Assembly: GCF_025231485.1 (NCBI RefSeq)
Contig: NZ_CP104003.1
Coordinates: 2,356,001-2,420,000 of the forward strand
DNA length: 64,000 nucleotides
Source: Salinirubellus salinus
GTDB taxonomy: Archaea > Halobacteriota > Halobacteria > Halobacteriales > Haloarculaceae
Direction: 5' to 3'
Shown here piece after piece: positions 52,354-61,400 of this stretch; within the stretch, counting starts at the first letter, position 1; each line of letters opens with the position of its first letter. The notes under the pieces are model-generated. The model saw nothing but the letters and a program-made list of their open reading frames with translations. It searched no databases and was not told where the DNA came from. The position numbers were made by a program, and so were the translations under genes.

Positions 52354-53634
52354 ATGGAGAGACAACGCTCGCGACGGCGGGTGCTGCAGGGACTCGGTGC
52401 ACTCGGGGTCGGGGGGCTGACCGGCCTCGCGGGCTGCACCTCGGGGACGGGCGACGACGGGACCCCGACGGGGACACCCCCAGACGGTGACGGGGTGTCG
52501 ACGGCGACGACCACGGACTCGCCGACGGGGACGCCGGCCCCGCGGACGGTGACCGACGCTGTGGGCCGTAGCGTGACGGTGCCCGCCGAGGTGGAGCGAG
52601 TGGTGGCCCTCGGCTCCGGCGGGTTGCGCTTCGTCGTCTACGCCGGCGGTGTCGACCGGGTGGTCGGCGCCGAGCAGCTGGAGACGACGAACGCCGACCG
52701 GCCGTTCCGCCCCTACACGCTGGCGAACCGGCAGTTGACCGACCTCCCGACGGTCGGGACCCGCAAGAGCCCGGACCTCGAACGGGTCCTCCAGCGCGAC
52801 CCGGACGTGGTCGTCTACGGCTACGCGAGCGAGAGCGACGCCGACACGGTGCAGGAACAGCTCGGCGTCCCCGTCGTCGTCACCCGACCGGGCGGGCTGA
52901 CGCCGGACCTGCGCGACGGCTTCTTCGGCACGCTCGACCTCCTCGGGACGGTCCTCGGCACCACCGAGCGGACCGAGTCGCTGAAGGGCTACGTCGAGGA
53001 GACGCTCGCGGACCTCGAATCGCGCGCGTCCGGCGTCGACCCGAAGCCACAGGGCTACGTCGGCTACCTCGGCCGCGGCAAACACGGCCTCACCTTCACC
53101 CAACCCAGCTACGTCCCGTTCGCGTTCGGCGGTGTCGCCAACGTCGCCGAGGGAGCCTCCGGGACCGACGACGGCGGCGGCGGTGGCGGTGGCGGTGGTG
53201 GCGGTGGTGGCGGAGGAGGCAGTGGTGGCGGTGGTGGCGGAGGAGGCGGTGGTGGCGGCGGCGGTGGCGGCGGGGGACGCAAGGGCGCCACCCGCATCAC
53301 CATCGACCCCGAGACGCTCATCCAGTGGGACCCCGAGGTGCTGTTCGTCGACCTCGGGACCGAGACCTACGAGGCGCTCGACGCCCCCGAGTACCAGGAC
53401 GTCACGGCCATCGCGAACGACGAGGTGTACGCCGTCCTCCCGACGCGGGACTACGGGACGAACTTCGGCACCGTCGTCGCCGACGCCTACGCCGTCGGCG
53501 CGGCCGCCAACCCCGACGCCTACGAGGTGGACCCGGTGGCGAAGGCGAACGAGGTGTACGAGACGTTCGTCGGCGAGGGCGTCTACGAGGGTGTGGCCGA
53601 CGCCTACGGCGAGGGCTTCGGCCCGATGAGGTAA
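52354..53634 (+). CDS. Iron/cobalamin-type ABC importer substrate-binding protein with polyglycine insert
   Basis: A 426-residue Tat lipoprotein: RSRRRVLQGLGALGVGGLTG then LAGC. After a Thr/Asp/Pro linker, the body is a BtuF/FecB-type (TroA-like) fold. RTVTDAVGRSVTVPAEVERV and VVALGSGGLRFVVYAGGVDR form the first lobe, and DPETLIQWDPEVLFVDLGTE and AIANDEVYAVLPTRDYGTNF the second. Residues 274-308 are glycine except for one serine, inserted in a loop of the second lobe between FGGVANVAEGASG and TRITID. The ligand may be a siderophore, haem, cobalamin or metal. The permease gene follows after 7 bases and the ATPase gene overlaps that. Confidence 0.88.
   Translation: MERQRSRRRVLQGLGALGVGGLTGLAGCTSGTGDDGTPTGTPPDGDGVSTATTTDSPTGTPAPRTVTDAVGRSVTVPAEVERVVALGSGGLRFVVYAGGVDRVVGAEQLETTNADRPFRPYTLANRQLTDLPTVGTRKSPDLERVLQRDPDVVVYGYASESDADTVQEQLGVPVVVTRPGGLTPDLRDGFFGTLDLLGTVLGTTERTESLKGYVEETLADLESRASGVDPKPQGYVGYLGRGKHGLTFTQPSYVPFAFGGVANVAEGASGTDDGGGGGGGGGGGGGGGGSGGGGGGGGGGGGGGGGGGRKGATRITIDPETLIQWDPEVLFVDLGTETYEALDAPEYQDVTAIANDEVYAVLPTRDYGTNFGTVVADAYAVGAAANPDAYEVDPVAKANEVYETFVGEGVYEGVADAYGEGFGPMR
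53173..53277 (+). repeat. GGN microsatellite coding for 16 Gly - Ser - 18 Gly
   Basis: 35 codons, all GGN apart from one AGT at 53221-53223. A 24-base unit GGTGGCGGTGGT plus GGCGGAGGAGGC occurs at 53197-53220 and again at 53224-53247, a 27-base period. This suggests slippage or unequal duplication. Length polymorphism between strains is likely. Confidence 0.9.
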
Positions 53635-53641
53635 CCGGGCA

Positions 53642-54766
53642 GTGTCCGACGCCGACACACCCGGCACGACGGCCGGGGGGTCGCTCGCGGAGAGCGGCGA
53701 CACCGAGGGGGCCACGGCCCGGAACCCCGTCACCGCCTACGAGGAGCGCGTCCACCGGAAGCTCCTCGTCGTCGGAGGCCTCCTCGCCGTCCTCCTGAGC
53801 CTGTCGGCGTACGCACTCCTGACCGGTCCCATCGAGGTGCCGCTCCGGTCGCTCCCCGGCATCCTGCTCGGCGGGCAGGGTGGCACCCCCGCGCGAGTGG
53901 TCTGGAACATTCGCCTACCGCGCATCGCGGCGGCCGTCGGCGCCGGGTTCGGCCTCGCCGTCGCCGGGACCGTCCTCCAGAGCCTCCTGCGGAACCCGCT
54001 GGCCTCACCCTACACGCTGGGCATTTCGCAGGCCGCGGCGTTCGGCGCGGCCGTCGCCATCGTCGTCTTCGGTGCCGGCTCCTCGACGACGAGTTCCGCG
54101 CTCGACTGGGTGCCGTACCTCGTCACGGCGACGGCGTTCGCCGCGGCGATGTGCTCGACGGCGGCCATCCTCCTCGTCGCGCGGTTCCGCCCGGCCACCC
54201 CCGAGACGCTCGTGCTGACCGGCATCGCGCTCGGGGCGTTCTTCGCCGCCGGCACCTCCGCGCTGGAGTACTTCGCCACGAACGTCCAGCTCGCGGCGCT
54301 GGTGGCGTGGAAGTTCGGCACCGTCTCCGGCGCGACGTGGGACGCCAACCTCGTCCTCTGGGTGACGGCGGCCGTCGCCGGCCTCTACTTCGTCCGGCGC
54401 GCGTGGGCCTACGAGGTGCTGGACGCGGGCGACGACACGGCCCGGTCGCTCGGTGTCGACGTGACCCGCGTCCGCATCACGGGGATGATCGTCGCCTCGT
54501 TCCTGACGAGCGTCGTCGTCTCGCTGTTCGGTGTCATCGGGTTCGTCGGCCTCGTCGTCCCGCACATCGTCCGACGCATCGTCGGCGGTGACGAGCGGTT
54601 CCTCGTCGTTGCCGCCAGCGTCGCCGGGGGCGCCCTGCTCGTCGCCTCGGACCTCGTCGCTCGCACCGTCATCGCACCGGTCGTCCTCCCCGTGGGTATC
54701 GTCACCGCCTTCGTCGGCGTGCCGCTGTTCCTCTACCTCATCGTCAACGGGAGGGAGTACTGGTGA
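53642..54766 (+). CDS. FecCD-family ABC importer permease
   Basis: A 374-residue permease starting at GTG 53642, 7 bases after the binding-protein stop. Following an acidic Gly/Thr-rich N-terminus of about 40 residues there are about ten helices in the BtuC/FecD arrangement. Signatures are NIRLPRIAAAVGAGFGLAVA, AGTVLQSLLRNPLASPYTLG and the late FVGLVVPHIVRRIVGGDER, the cytoplasmic coupling helix. Two copies form the pore for iron-siderophore or corrinoid. Its stop overlaps the ATPase start (GTGATC). Confidence 0.93.
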   Translation: MSDADTPGTTAGGSLAESGDTEGATARNPVTAYEERVHRKLLVVGGLLAVLLSLSAYALLTGPIEVPLRSLPGILLGGQGGTPARVVWNIRLPRIAAAVGAGFGLAVAGTVLQSLLRNPLASPYTLGISQAAAFGAAVAIVVFGAGSSTTSSALDWVPYLVTATAFAAAMCSTAAILLVARFRPATPETLVLTGIALGAFFAAGTSALEYFATNVQLAALVAWKFGTVSGATWDANLVLWVTAAVAGLYFVRRAWAYEVLDAGDDTARSLGVDVTRVRITGMIVASFLTSVVVSLFGVIGFVGLVVPHIVRRIVGGDERFLVVAASVAGGALLVASDLVARTVIAPVVLPVGIVTAFVGVPLFLYLIVNGREYW

Positions 54767-55512
54767 TCGAACTCGACGCGGTCACGGCGGGCTACGACGA
54801 CCCGGTCGTCTCCGACGTCTCGTTCGACGTGGAGCGGGGCGAACTGGTCGCGCTGCTCGGCCCGAACGGCGTCGGGAAGTCCACGCTGTTGCGGACCGTC
54901 CTCGGCCTCCGTGACCCGCTCTCGGGGACGGTCACGCTCGACGGCGAGGACGTGGCGACGCTGGAGCGGACCGACGTGGCCCGACGGCTGGGCTACGTCC
55001 CACAGTCCGAATCGGGAGGGCTCCCCTCGACGGTGTTCGAGACGGTGCTCACGGGGCGGAAACCGCACACCTCGTGGCGGCCCACCGCGGAGGACCGCGA
55101 GGTGGTCGGCGAGGTGCTGACGGAGGTCGGTATCGACGACCTCGCGATGCGACCCCTGACGGACCTCTCGGGGGGGCAGCGCCAGCAGGTCAGACTGGCA
55201 CGGGCACTCGCCCAGCAGCCGGCGGCGCTCGTCCTCGACGAACCGACGAGCAGTCTGGACCTGCGCCACCAGTTCGACGTGCTGGACCACGTCGCCCGCC
55301 TCGCCGACGAGGGGCTCGCGGTGCTGTTCGCGCTCCACGACCTCGAACTGGCGACGCGATACGCCGACCGCCTCGTCTTCCTCGCGGACGGGGAGGTGGC
55401 GGCCGTCGGCGGTCCCGAGGTGGTCACCTCGGATCTGGTCGCCGAGGTGTACGACATCCGCGCCCGCGTCGTCGACGTGGAGGGCCACCGGGTCGTCCTG
55501 CCGGACCCCTGA
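54763..55512 (+). CDS. FecE/BtuD-family ABC importer ATPase
   Basis: A 249-residue ATP-binding subunit starting at GTG 54763, overlapping the permease stop by 4 bases. Walker A is LLGPNGVGKSTLLRTV, the Q-loop GYVPQSESGGLPSTVFETVL, the signature DLSGGQRQQVRLARAL, Walker B ALVLDEPTSSLD and the H-loop ALHDLELATRYADR. Order and spacing are those of FepC/BtuD ATPases. It completes a binding protein - permease - ATPase importer whose promoter palindrome is shared with the TiaS-like gene. Confidence 0.94.
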   Translation: MIELDAVTAGYDDPVVSDVSFDVERGELVALLGPNGVGKSTLLRTVLGLRDPLSGTVTLDGEDVATLERTDVARRLGYVPQSESGGLPSTVFETVLTGRKPHTSWRPTAEDREVVGEVLTEVGIDDLAMRPLTDLSGGQRQQVRLARALAQQPAALVLDEPTSSLDLRHQFDVLDHVARLADEGLAVLFALHDLELATRYADRLVFLADGEVAAVGGPEVVTSDLVAEVYDIRARVVDVEGHRVVLPDP

Positions 55513-55548
55513 CCCCGAGCCTGCCACCGGGTCGCCGTCGCCCGCCGG

Positions 55549-56208
55549 CTACTCCTCCGCGGCCCGCCCGTCCGCGTTCCCGAACGCCCCGTCGATAGCG
55601 TCGCCCTCGTCCCACTCGGTGACGTTCTCGCGGACCACGCGGGTCGTCCCGTCGTGGTGAAACTCGTTGACCCCGCAGTTCGACTGGGAGTGCTCGAGGA
55701 GCGCCGTCTCGACGTCGAGGGTCTTCACGTGTCCCAGCAGGAGATAGATGGGCCCACCGTGCGTGACGACCAGCACCGTCCCGTCGCCGCCGTCGAGGAC
55801 CTCGCGCCACCCGTCGACCACCCGGTCGCGCATCTGGAGTATCGACTCGCCGCCCTCCGGTACCTCGCTCGCGGCACGGACCGCCGCCTCGCCCAGCGCG
55901 AACTCCGGGAACCGCTCGTGGATGTCGCCGTAGGAGAGTCCCTGGTAGACGCCGAGGTCACGCTCGCGCCACGCGCTGTCGAACTCGACGGGAGCGTCGA
56001 CGTGCTCGCCGACGTGCTCGGCGGTCTGGCGGGTCCGTAGGAGGTCAGAGGCGACCACGCGGTCGAACGCGTACTCGCGGGCGAGGTAGCGGCCCACACG
56101 GTCGGCCTGCTGGCGACCCGTCTCGTTCAGCGGCACCGGGGCGTGCCCCTGCATCCGCCCGTTCAGGTTCCAGTCCGTCTCCCCGTGTCGGACCACGACG
56201 ACTCGCAT
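55549..56208 (-). CDS. Histidine phosphatase family protein
   Basis: A 219-residue phosphoglycerate-mutase-like protein from ATG 56208. The phosphate-accepting His is in VVVRHGETDWN, followed by MQGHAPVPLNETGRQQADRV. WRERDLGVYQGLSYGDIHER has the general acid Glu region, and VVTHGGPIYLLLGH carries the second catalytic His. The substrate could be a phosphosugar, phosphoserine or alpha-ribazole phosphate; nothing here decides. It lies 28 bases from a second member of the family (different start sequence), so they are probably an old tandem duplication transcribed together. Confidence 0.88.
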   Translation of the reverse strand: MRVVVVRHGETDWNLNGRMQGHAPVPLNETGRQQADRVGRYLAREYAFDRVVASDLLRTRQTAEHVGEHVDAPVEFDSAWRERDLGVYQGLSYGDIHERFPEFALGEAAVRAASEVPEGGESILQMRDRVVDGWREVLDGGDGTVLVVTHGGPIYLLLGHVKTLDVETALLEHSQSNCGVNEFHHDGTTRVVRENVTEWDEGDAIDGAFGNADGRAAEE

Positions 56209-56236
56209 TCGCTCGGCGCTAGGGTGGGCCGACGTA

Positions 56237-56923
56237 TCACCGTTCCCCTCGCATCCGGTCCTCGGTGCTCGGGTCCGGGTCTTCGGTGTCGCCCCCGTCC
56301 GCGGCCACCCCGTCCGGGCGGAGGTTCGTCCGCACCACCTCGGTCCCGTCCCCGTCCACCCGGAGTTCCGCCACCGAGCCGTTCGAGGCCCACCCCTCGC
56401 CGAGCGTCGAGAGGAAGTCCCGGTCCTCGACGTGCGCCAGCAGGGCGAAGATGGGCCCGCCGTGGCTCACGACGAGCGTCGTCCCCTCGTCGTGGCGGCC
56501 GGTCAGCGCGTCCCACCCGGCCAGCACCCGCTCGCGCATCTCGAGGAACGACTCGCCGCCGGGCGGGGTGGCGCGGGCGCCGTGGATACCCGAGTGGAGC
56601 AGCGAGTACTCCGGGTGGCCGCCGTAGGCCTCCTCGACGGTGAGTCCCTGTAACTGCCCCATCGAGCGCTCGCGCCACGCCCGGTCGAACGTCGGGTCGT
56701 GGTCCCAGCCGGCCGCGTGGAGCGCGTGGACCGTCGTCTCCCTCGTCCGCCGGAGGTCCGAGGCGAACACGCGGTCCACGTCGTACTCGGCGGCGAGCAG
56801 TCGCCCGGCGGCCGCCGCCTGCTCGACCCCACGGTCGGTCAGCGGCGTCGGCGCCCACCCCTGAACGCGGTTCTCGGTGTTCCACGTCGACTCGCCGTGG
56901 CGCAACAGCAACACGGTGTGCAC
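56237..56923 (-). CDS. Histidine phosphatase family protein (tandem paralogue)
   Basis: A 228-residue member starting at GTG 56923. Motifs are LLLRHGESTWN (catalytic His), VQGWAPTPLTDRGVEQAAAA, WRERSMGQLQGLTVEEAYGG (acid) and VVSHGGPIFALLAHVEDRDF (second His). It shares the plan of the adjacent gene (55549-56208) with moderate identity, and it carries an acidic C-terminal extension (GVAADGGDTEDPDPSTEDRM). It is the upstream gene of the pair, with a 120-base gap to tatC, transcribed in the same direction. Confidence 0.88.
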   Translation of the reverse strand: MHTVLLLRHGESTWNTENRVQGWAPTPLTDRGVEQAAAAGRLLAAEYDVDRVFASDLRRTRETTVHALHAAGWDHDPTFDRAWRERSMGQLQGLTVEEAYGGHPEYSLLHSGIHGARATPPGGESFLEMRERVLAGWDALTGRHDEGTTLVVSHGGPIFALLAHVEDRDFLSTLGEGWASNGSVAELRVDGDGTEVVRTNLRPDGVAADGGDTEDPDPSTEDRMRGER

Positions 56924-57043
56924 GGCTGGACTACGGGCGATGGCGACAAAGCGTCAGCGTTCGCGGGGGGCGGTGGCGAACCGGCGGCGGTCGTGGTGCC
57001 GTCCAGTGTCAGCGAGCGTGGGCGGCCGTGGTGCCGCCGACCG

Positions 57044-58360
57044 TCACCGCCCGAACAGCGCCTCGCGCCCCCGTTTGGTCCACTTGTCGAGGAACAGCGT
57101 CCCCTCGAACAGGGCGATCATCGTCGCCGCGACGAGGATGGGCGCCATCCCGGTCGGGTCGGGCGCGAACAGGAACGCGATGCCGACGAACGCCCCCCAG
57201 AAGTAGAGGCGCCGGTCCGCCATCCACCGCCGGGAGACGATGCCCATCATCAGCGCCAGCGCCACGAACAGGGGGATCTGGAAGATGAGCGCGAACCAGC
57301 CGAGCATCAGGACCATCAGGTCGAACGTCTCGGTCAGGCCGAACGCGATCTCCGCGGCGTTCTCCGTGTAACCGAGGAAGTACGTGAACAGGAACGGGAG
57401 GACGAGGAAGTACGCGAACAGCACGCCGACGGTGGCGAGCACGAGGCTCGTCGGGACGCTCGCGAGGTAGTAGCGGCGCTCCTTCGGGTAGAGCCCGGGG
57501 CGCATGAACAGGTACGTCTCGTAGACGAAGACGGGGAGGCCGACGACGAAGCCGGCGAGCGTCGCCACCTTCAGCCGGGCGAGGATGAGCGCCAGCGGAG
57601 CGTACACCCGCGGTTGGGGCACGTCGCCGACCACCGGCCCGGAGTTGAGGATTGAGTACCAGAGGAAGTTGATGATCTCCGCGCCGAACGGGAAGACGAT
57701 GCCGCTGACGATGGCCATCACGACGAGGACGACGCCCAGTCGGCGGACCATCTCCTCGATGTGGTCGGCCAGCGGCATCTCCTGGTCGCTGGCCGGGCCG
57801 TCGTGGACGAACTCCTCGTCCGCACCGGGCGTCTCGAACTCCGACCCGGCAGTGCCCGTGCCGTCGGCGTAGCCGCCGTCGGACTTGGCCTCGCCCGGCG
57901 ACTCCGGCTCCGAGTGCGAGTCCGGCTGCTCCGCCTCCGGGTCGACCGGACTCTCGTACTCGGGGGGCTCGAGTTCGACGTCGTCGAACTCCTCGTCGGC
58001 GTCGGCCGGGTCGTCGGCGTCGGACTCGTCGGGCAGGTCGTCCGTCGCGTCGGCGTCCGCTCCCTCGTCGCTCCGGTGGTCGCCGACGGCGTGCGGCCAG
58101 CCCTGTCCACCCGTCGGGTCCCACGCCGCCTCCAGTTCCTCGATGTCCTCCTCGGAGAGGTTCTGGCCGAACCCCTCCTCGTAGTCGTCTTCCTCGGGGT
58201 CGTAGCCGGCCGTGTCGGGCGCCGAGTCGGTCGCCGACGCCTCGTCGGCTCCGTCGGACGCCGCCGCCGGCGCGTCTTCCCCGTCGGTGCCGTCGGTGGC
58301 ACCGTCGCTCCCGTCGGACGTGTCCGGGGCTGGCGGCTCGTCCGACGACTCCTCAGCCAT
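57044..58360 (-). CDS. tatC: Sec-independent translocase TatC, with acidic N-terminal extension
   Basis: A 438-residue protein. The TatC domain starts at about residue 195 (MPLADHIEEMVRRLG, the conserved cytoplasmic N-terminus). It has six helices, including FVVGLPVFVYETYLFMRPGL, YPKERRYYLASVPTSLVLAT and the conserved FAPDPTGMAPILVAATMIAL. It binds twin-arginine signal peptides. The first 194 residues are an Asp/Glu/Ser-rich disordered cytoplasmic extension, far longer than in bacterial TatC; acidic leaders are known in haloarchaeal TatC. It has a TATA box (GGCTTACAAG, 58384-58393) 24-33 bases upstream and is divergent from the double-TatC gene. Confidence 0.94.
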   Translation of the reverse strand: MAEESSDEPPAPDTSDGSDGATDGTDGEDAPAAASDGADEASATDSAPDTAGYDPEEDDYEEGFGQNLSEEDIEELEAAWDPTGGQGWPHAVGDHRSDEGADADATDDLPDESDADDPADADEEFDDVELEPPEYESPVDPEAEQPDSHSEPESPGEAKSDGGYADGTGTAGSEFETPGADEEFVHDGPASDQEMPLADHIEEMVRRLGVVLVVMAIVSGIVFPFGAEIINFLWYSILNSGPVVGDVPQPRVYAPLALILARLKVATLAGFVVGLPVFVYETYLFMRPGLYPKERRYYLASVPTSLVLATVGVLFAYFLVLPFLFTYFLGYTENAAEIAFGLTETFDLMVLMLGWFALIFQIPLFVALALMMGIVSRRWMADRRLYFWGAFVGIAFLFAPDPTGMAPILVAATMIALFEGTLFLDKWTKRGREALFGR

Positions 58361-58383
58361 TGGGTACGATTGGGTTCCTATCG

Positions 58384-58439
58384 CTTGTAAGCCTTTTCTG
58401 TCGGTTCCCGCGCGAGCGTGTGACGTGAAAGATTGATAG
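58384..58439. promoter_or_regulatory. Back-to-back promoters of tatC and the double-tatC gene
   Basis: GGCTTACAAG (minus strand, 58384-58393) is 24-33 bases before the tatC ATG. GATTGATAG (plus strand, 58431-58439) is 24-32 bases before the GTG at 58463. Both spacings fit leaderless transcripts, and the second supports GTG 58463 as start. Confidence 0.55.
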
Positions 58440-58462
58440 TCGGGAGTTCGCTACAGAGGGGT

Positions 58463-61400
58463 GTGTCTAGTGCGCTCGACGAGGACGTGGTGCGGACGGT
58501 AGACAACGGCCGTGAGACGCTCGGTGCGATGATCGGTGCCGCGCAGAGCCACCTCCGCAAGGTGTTCATCGTCTTCGTCGTCGGCCTGATCGGGACCATC
58601 TACGCCCTGCAGGAGTTCATCTGGGCGCAGATGAAGGCCGACCTGAACGCCAACCCCGACATCCAGATCGTCGCGGTCACGCCGTTCGACGTCATCCTGC
58701 TCCAGGTCAAGATCGGCCTGGTCGTCGGGGCACTCCTCTCGCTCCCCCTGCTCGTCTACTACGCTCGCCAGCCCCTCCGCGAACGGGGGCTCTGGGTCCC
58801 CGACCGGCTCGACGTCTCCGTCGGGGGCTACGTCGCCCTCGCGCTCGTGAGTCTCGGCCTCCTCGTCGGCGGCATCGCCTACGCCTACTTCCTGTTCTTC
58901 CCGCTGATGCTCGACTTCCTCGCCTCGAACGCCACGAGTGCCGGCTTCGAGCCGACCTACAGCATCGTGATGTGGGCGCAGTTCATCTTCCTGCTCTCGG
59001 TCTCGTTCGGCCTCGCCGCCCAGTTGCCGCTCGTCATGTCCGGACTCTCGTACACGGACGTCGTCCCCTACGAGACGTTCCGCGACAAGTGGCGCTACGC
59101 CGTCATCGGCATCTTCGCCTTCGGCGCGCTGTTCTCCCCGCCGGACCCGTTCACGCAGATCATGTGGGCCGTCCCGCTGCTGTTCCTCTACGGCCTCTCG
59201 CTGGGGCTGGCCCGCATCGTCACCACCGCCCGCGTCTCCAGCGAGGCCATCGGCGTGCGGACGCTGGCACGCCGACGCTGGAACCTCCTCGTCGGCGCGT
59301 TCGTGGTCGTCGCCGGTGGCACCTACCTGCTCGGACAGGCGCTCTACGCCGGCCGCTTCGACGCCACGCTCCAGCAGTTGCCCGCCCCCATCCGTCCCGG
59401 CCTGTTCGCCCGTGACCTCCTGTTCGGCCTCCCGGTCGACGGCGTCCTCGCCGTCGTGGGCGTCCTCCTCGGCCTGCTCACCGCCGGTGCCGTCGTCGTC
59501 GTCCTCCTGTTCACCGAACTCGAGGAACTCCCGTCGCCCGAGGAACGACGCCGCGGGCGGGCCCGCGCGGCCCCCGCCAGCACCGGGACGCCCGCCGCAC
59601 TCGACGTGGGGGCACTCGACGTCCACGGCGTCCGGGCCGCGCCCATCGAACCGTTCGTCGAGATGACCGAGGACGAGGCGCTGGCGCTCGCCCGCGAGGC
59701 GATGGACGACGACGACCCGGACAAGGCCGAGGCCCTCCTCGACCGGTTCGACGAGGCACAGGCGATGGTCGAGGCCAACCCGGAGGCCAACGGTGCGACG
59801 GCGGCGGCCGCCAATCGCGTCGGCGAGGACGGCGAACTCGAGGACTCGGAGGCCGCCAAACCGGCGACCCCGAACCCCACAGCCGAGGACCCGGCCGACG
59901 TCGAGATCGTCGGGCTGACCGCCAGCGGCGTCCGGAACGCCCCCGACGAGGTGTTCGCCGAGATGACCGAGGACGAGGCCGTCGACCACGCCCAGCAGGC
60001 GATGGAAGCGGGCAACGCCGAGAAGGCCGAGGCCATCTTCGAGCGGTTCGACGCCGTGCAAGAGCGCATCCGCGCCGAGGGTCCGACCGGGACGTGGGGC
60101 GAGTCCGCCGAGGGGTACGGCGCGGTCCTCCGCCTCGGCGCCTCGCGGGTCGACTGGCGCGGCCGGTTCGGCGCCGTCTGGAACCTGCTGGCCGTGCTGG
60201 CCGTCCTCGTCGGCGGCGGGGTCTACCTCGGCGTCTCGCAGGGCGCGGTGACGCTCCCGCCCGCGCTGGCCGATATCGCCGGCCCGACGGTGCTCGGGGC
60301 GGCGCTCGGCGTCCTCGCGGGGGTGCTCGTCGCCGGCCTCGTCGCCGGCGGCCTCGCGGCGCTCTGGGCCTACCGCGCCGCGACCGACGCCACCGCTGTC
60401 GACTTCGCCGTACTCACCGTCGAGGAGGTCCGTGACGCCCCGTTCGCCGCGTTCTTCGGGACGCTGGAGGGCGACGTGGACCGCGAGGCCGAGGCGCTGA
60501 TCCGACGCGGGGAGTCGGAGAAGGCCCAGGCCCTGTTCGACCGGTACGAGGAGGTCGAGTCCGAGCGCGAGAACACCGAGACCCGTCGGCGCGCCTCCCG
60601 TGGCGCCAACGATGGCGGCGTCTTCTCCCGCACCGGCGCCGGGATGGCGAGCGCGTTCACCGACGACGACGTGGACGACGACGACATCGGCGGCTACTAC
60701 TACGACCTCGCGTTCATCTTCGACTCCATCACGTCGAAGACGTTCTGGCTGGTCGGCTGGTTCATGGCCGTCCTCGCCCTGACGTTCGTCACGCTCTACC
60801 AGGGCGGTATCGGCGTGCTGAAGAACCAGTTCTACGCGCGCCTGCCCGCGAGCGTCCAGCCCGACAGCGTCCAGCTGGTCACGCTCCACCCGGTCGAGGC
60901 GCTCATCTTCGAGATCAAGGTCTCGACCATCATCGCCGCCGTCGCCACCCTGCCGCTCCTGCTCTACTACGTCTGGCCGGCGCTGAAGGAACGCGGGTTC
61001 GCCAGCGGCGACCGGAACGTGCTGGTGACGTGGGCGGGGACGCTGTTCGGCGGCCTCCTCGTCGGGAGCGTCGTCGGGTTCCTGTTCGTCGCCCCGACCA
61101 TCATCTCGTGGCTCGCGGCCGACGTGGTCCAGAACGAGATGCTCATCCGCTACCGTATCAACAACTTCGGCTGGCTGGTGTTCTTCACCACCGTCGGGGT
61201 CGGGTTGATGCTGGACATCCCGCTGTCGATGTGGCTGTTCCACCGCGGCGGGCTGGTCCCCTACCGCTCGATGAAGGCACGCTGGCGCGAGGTGACCATC
61301 GCCGTCCTCGCGGTGGCGGCGCTCGCCTCCCCGAAGGGCATCTTCACGATGTTCCTGCTCGGCGTGCCCATCATGGCGTGCTACGGGCTCGGGCTGGCGA

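Noticed and set aside
53109-53321. Antisense polyproline ORF
   Set aside because: It is the reverse complement of the polyglycine repeat in the binding-protein gene and has no independent coding evidence.
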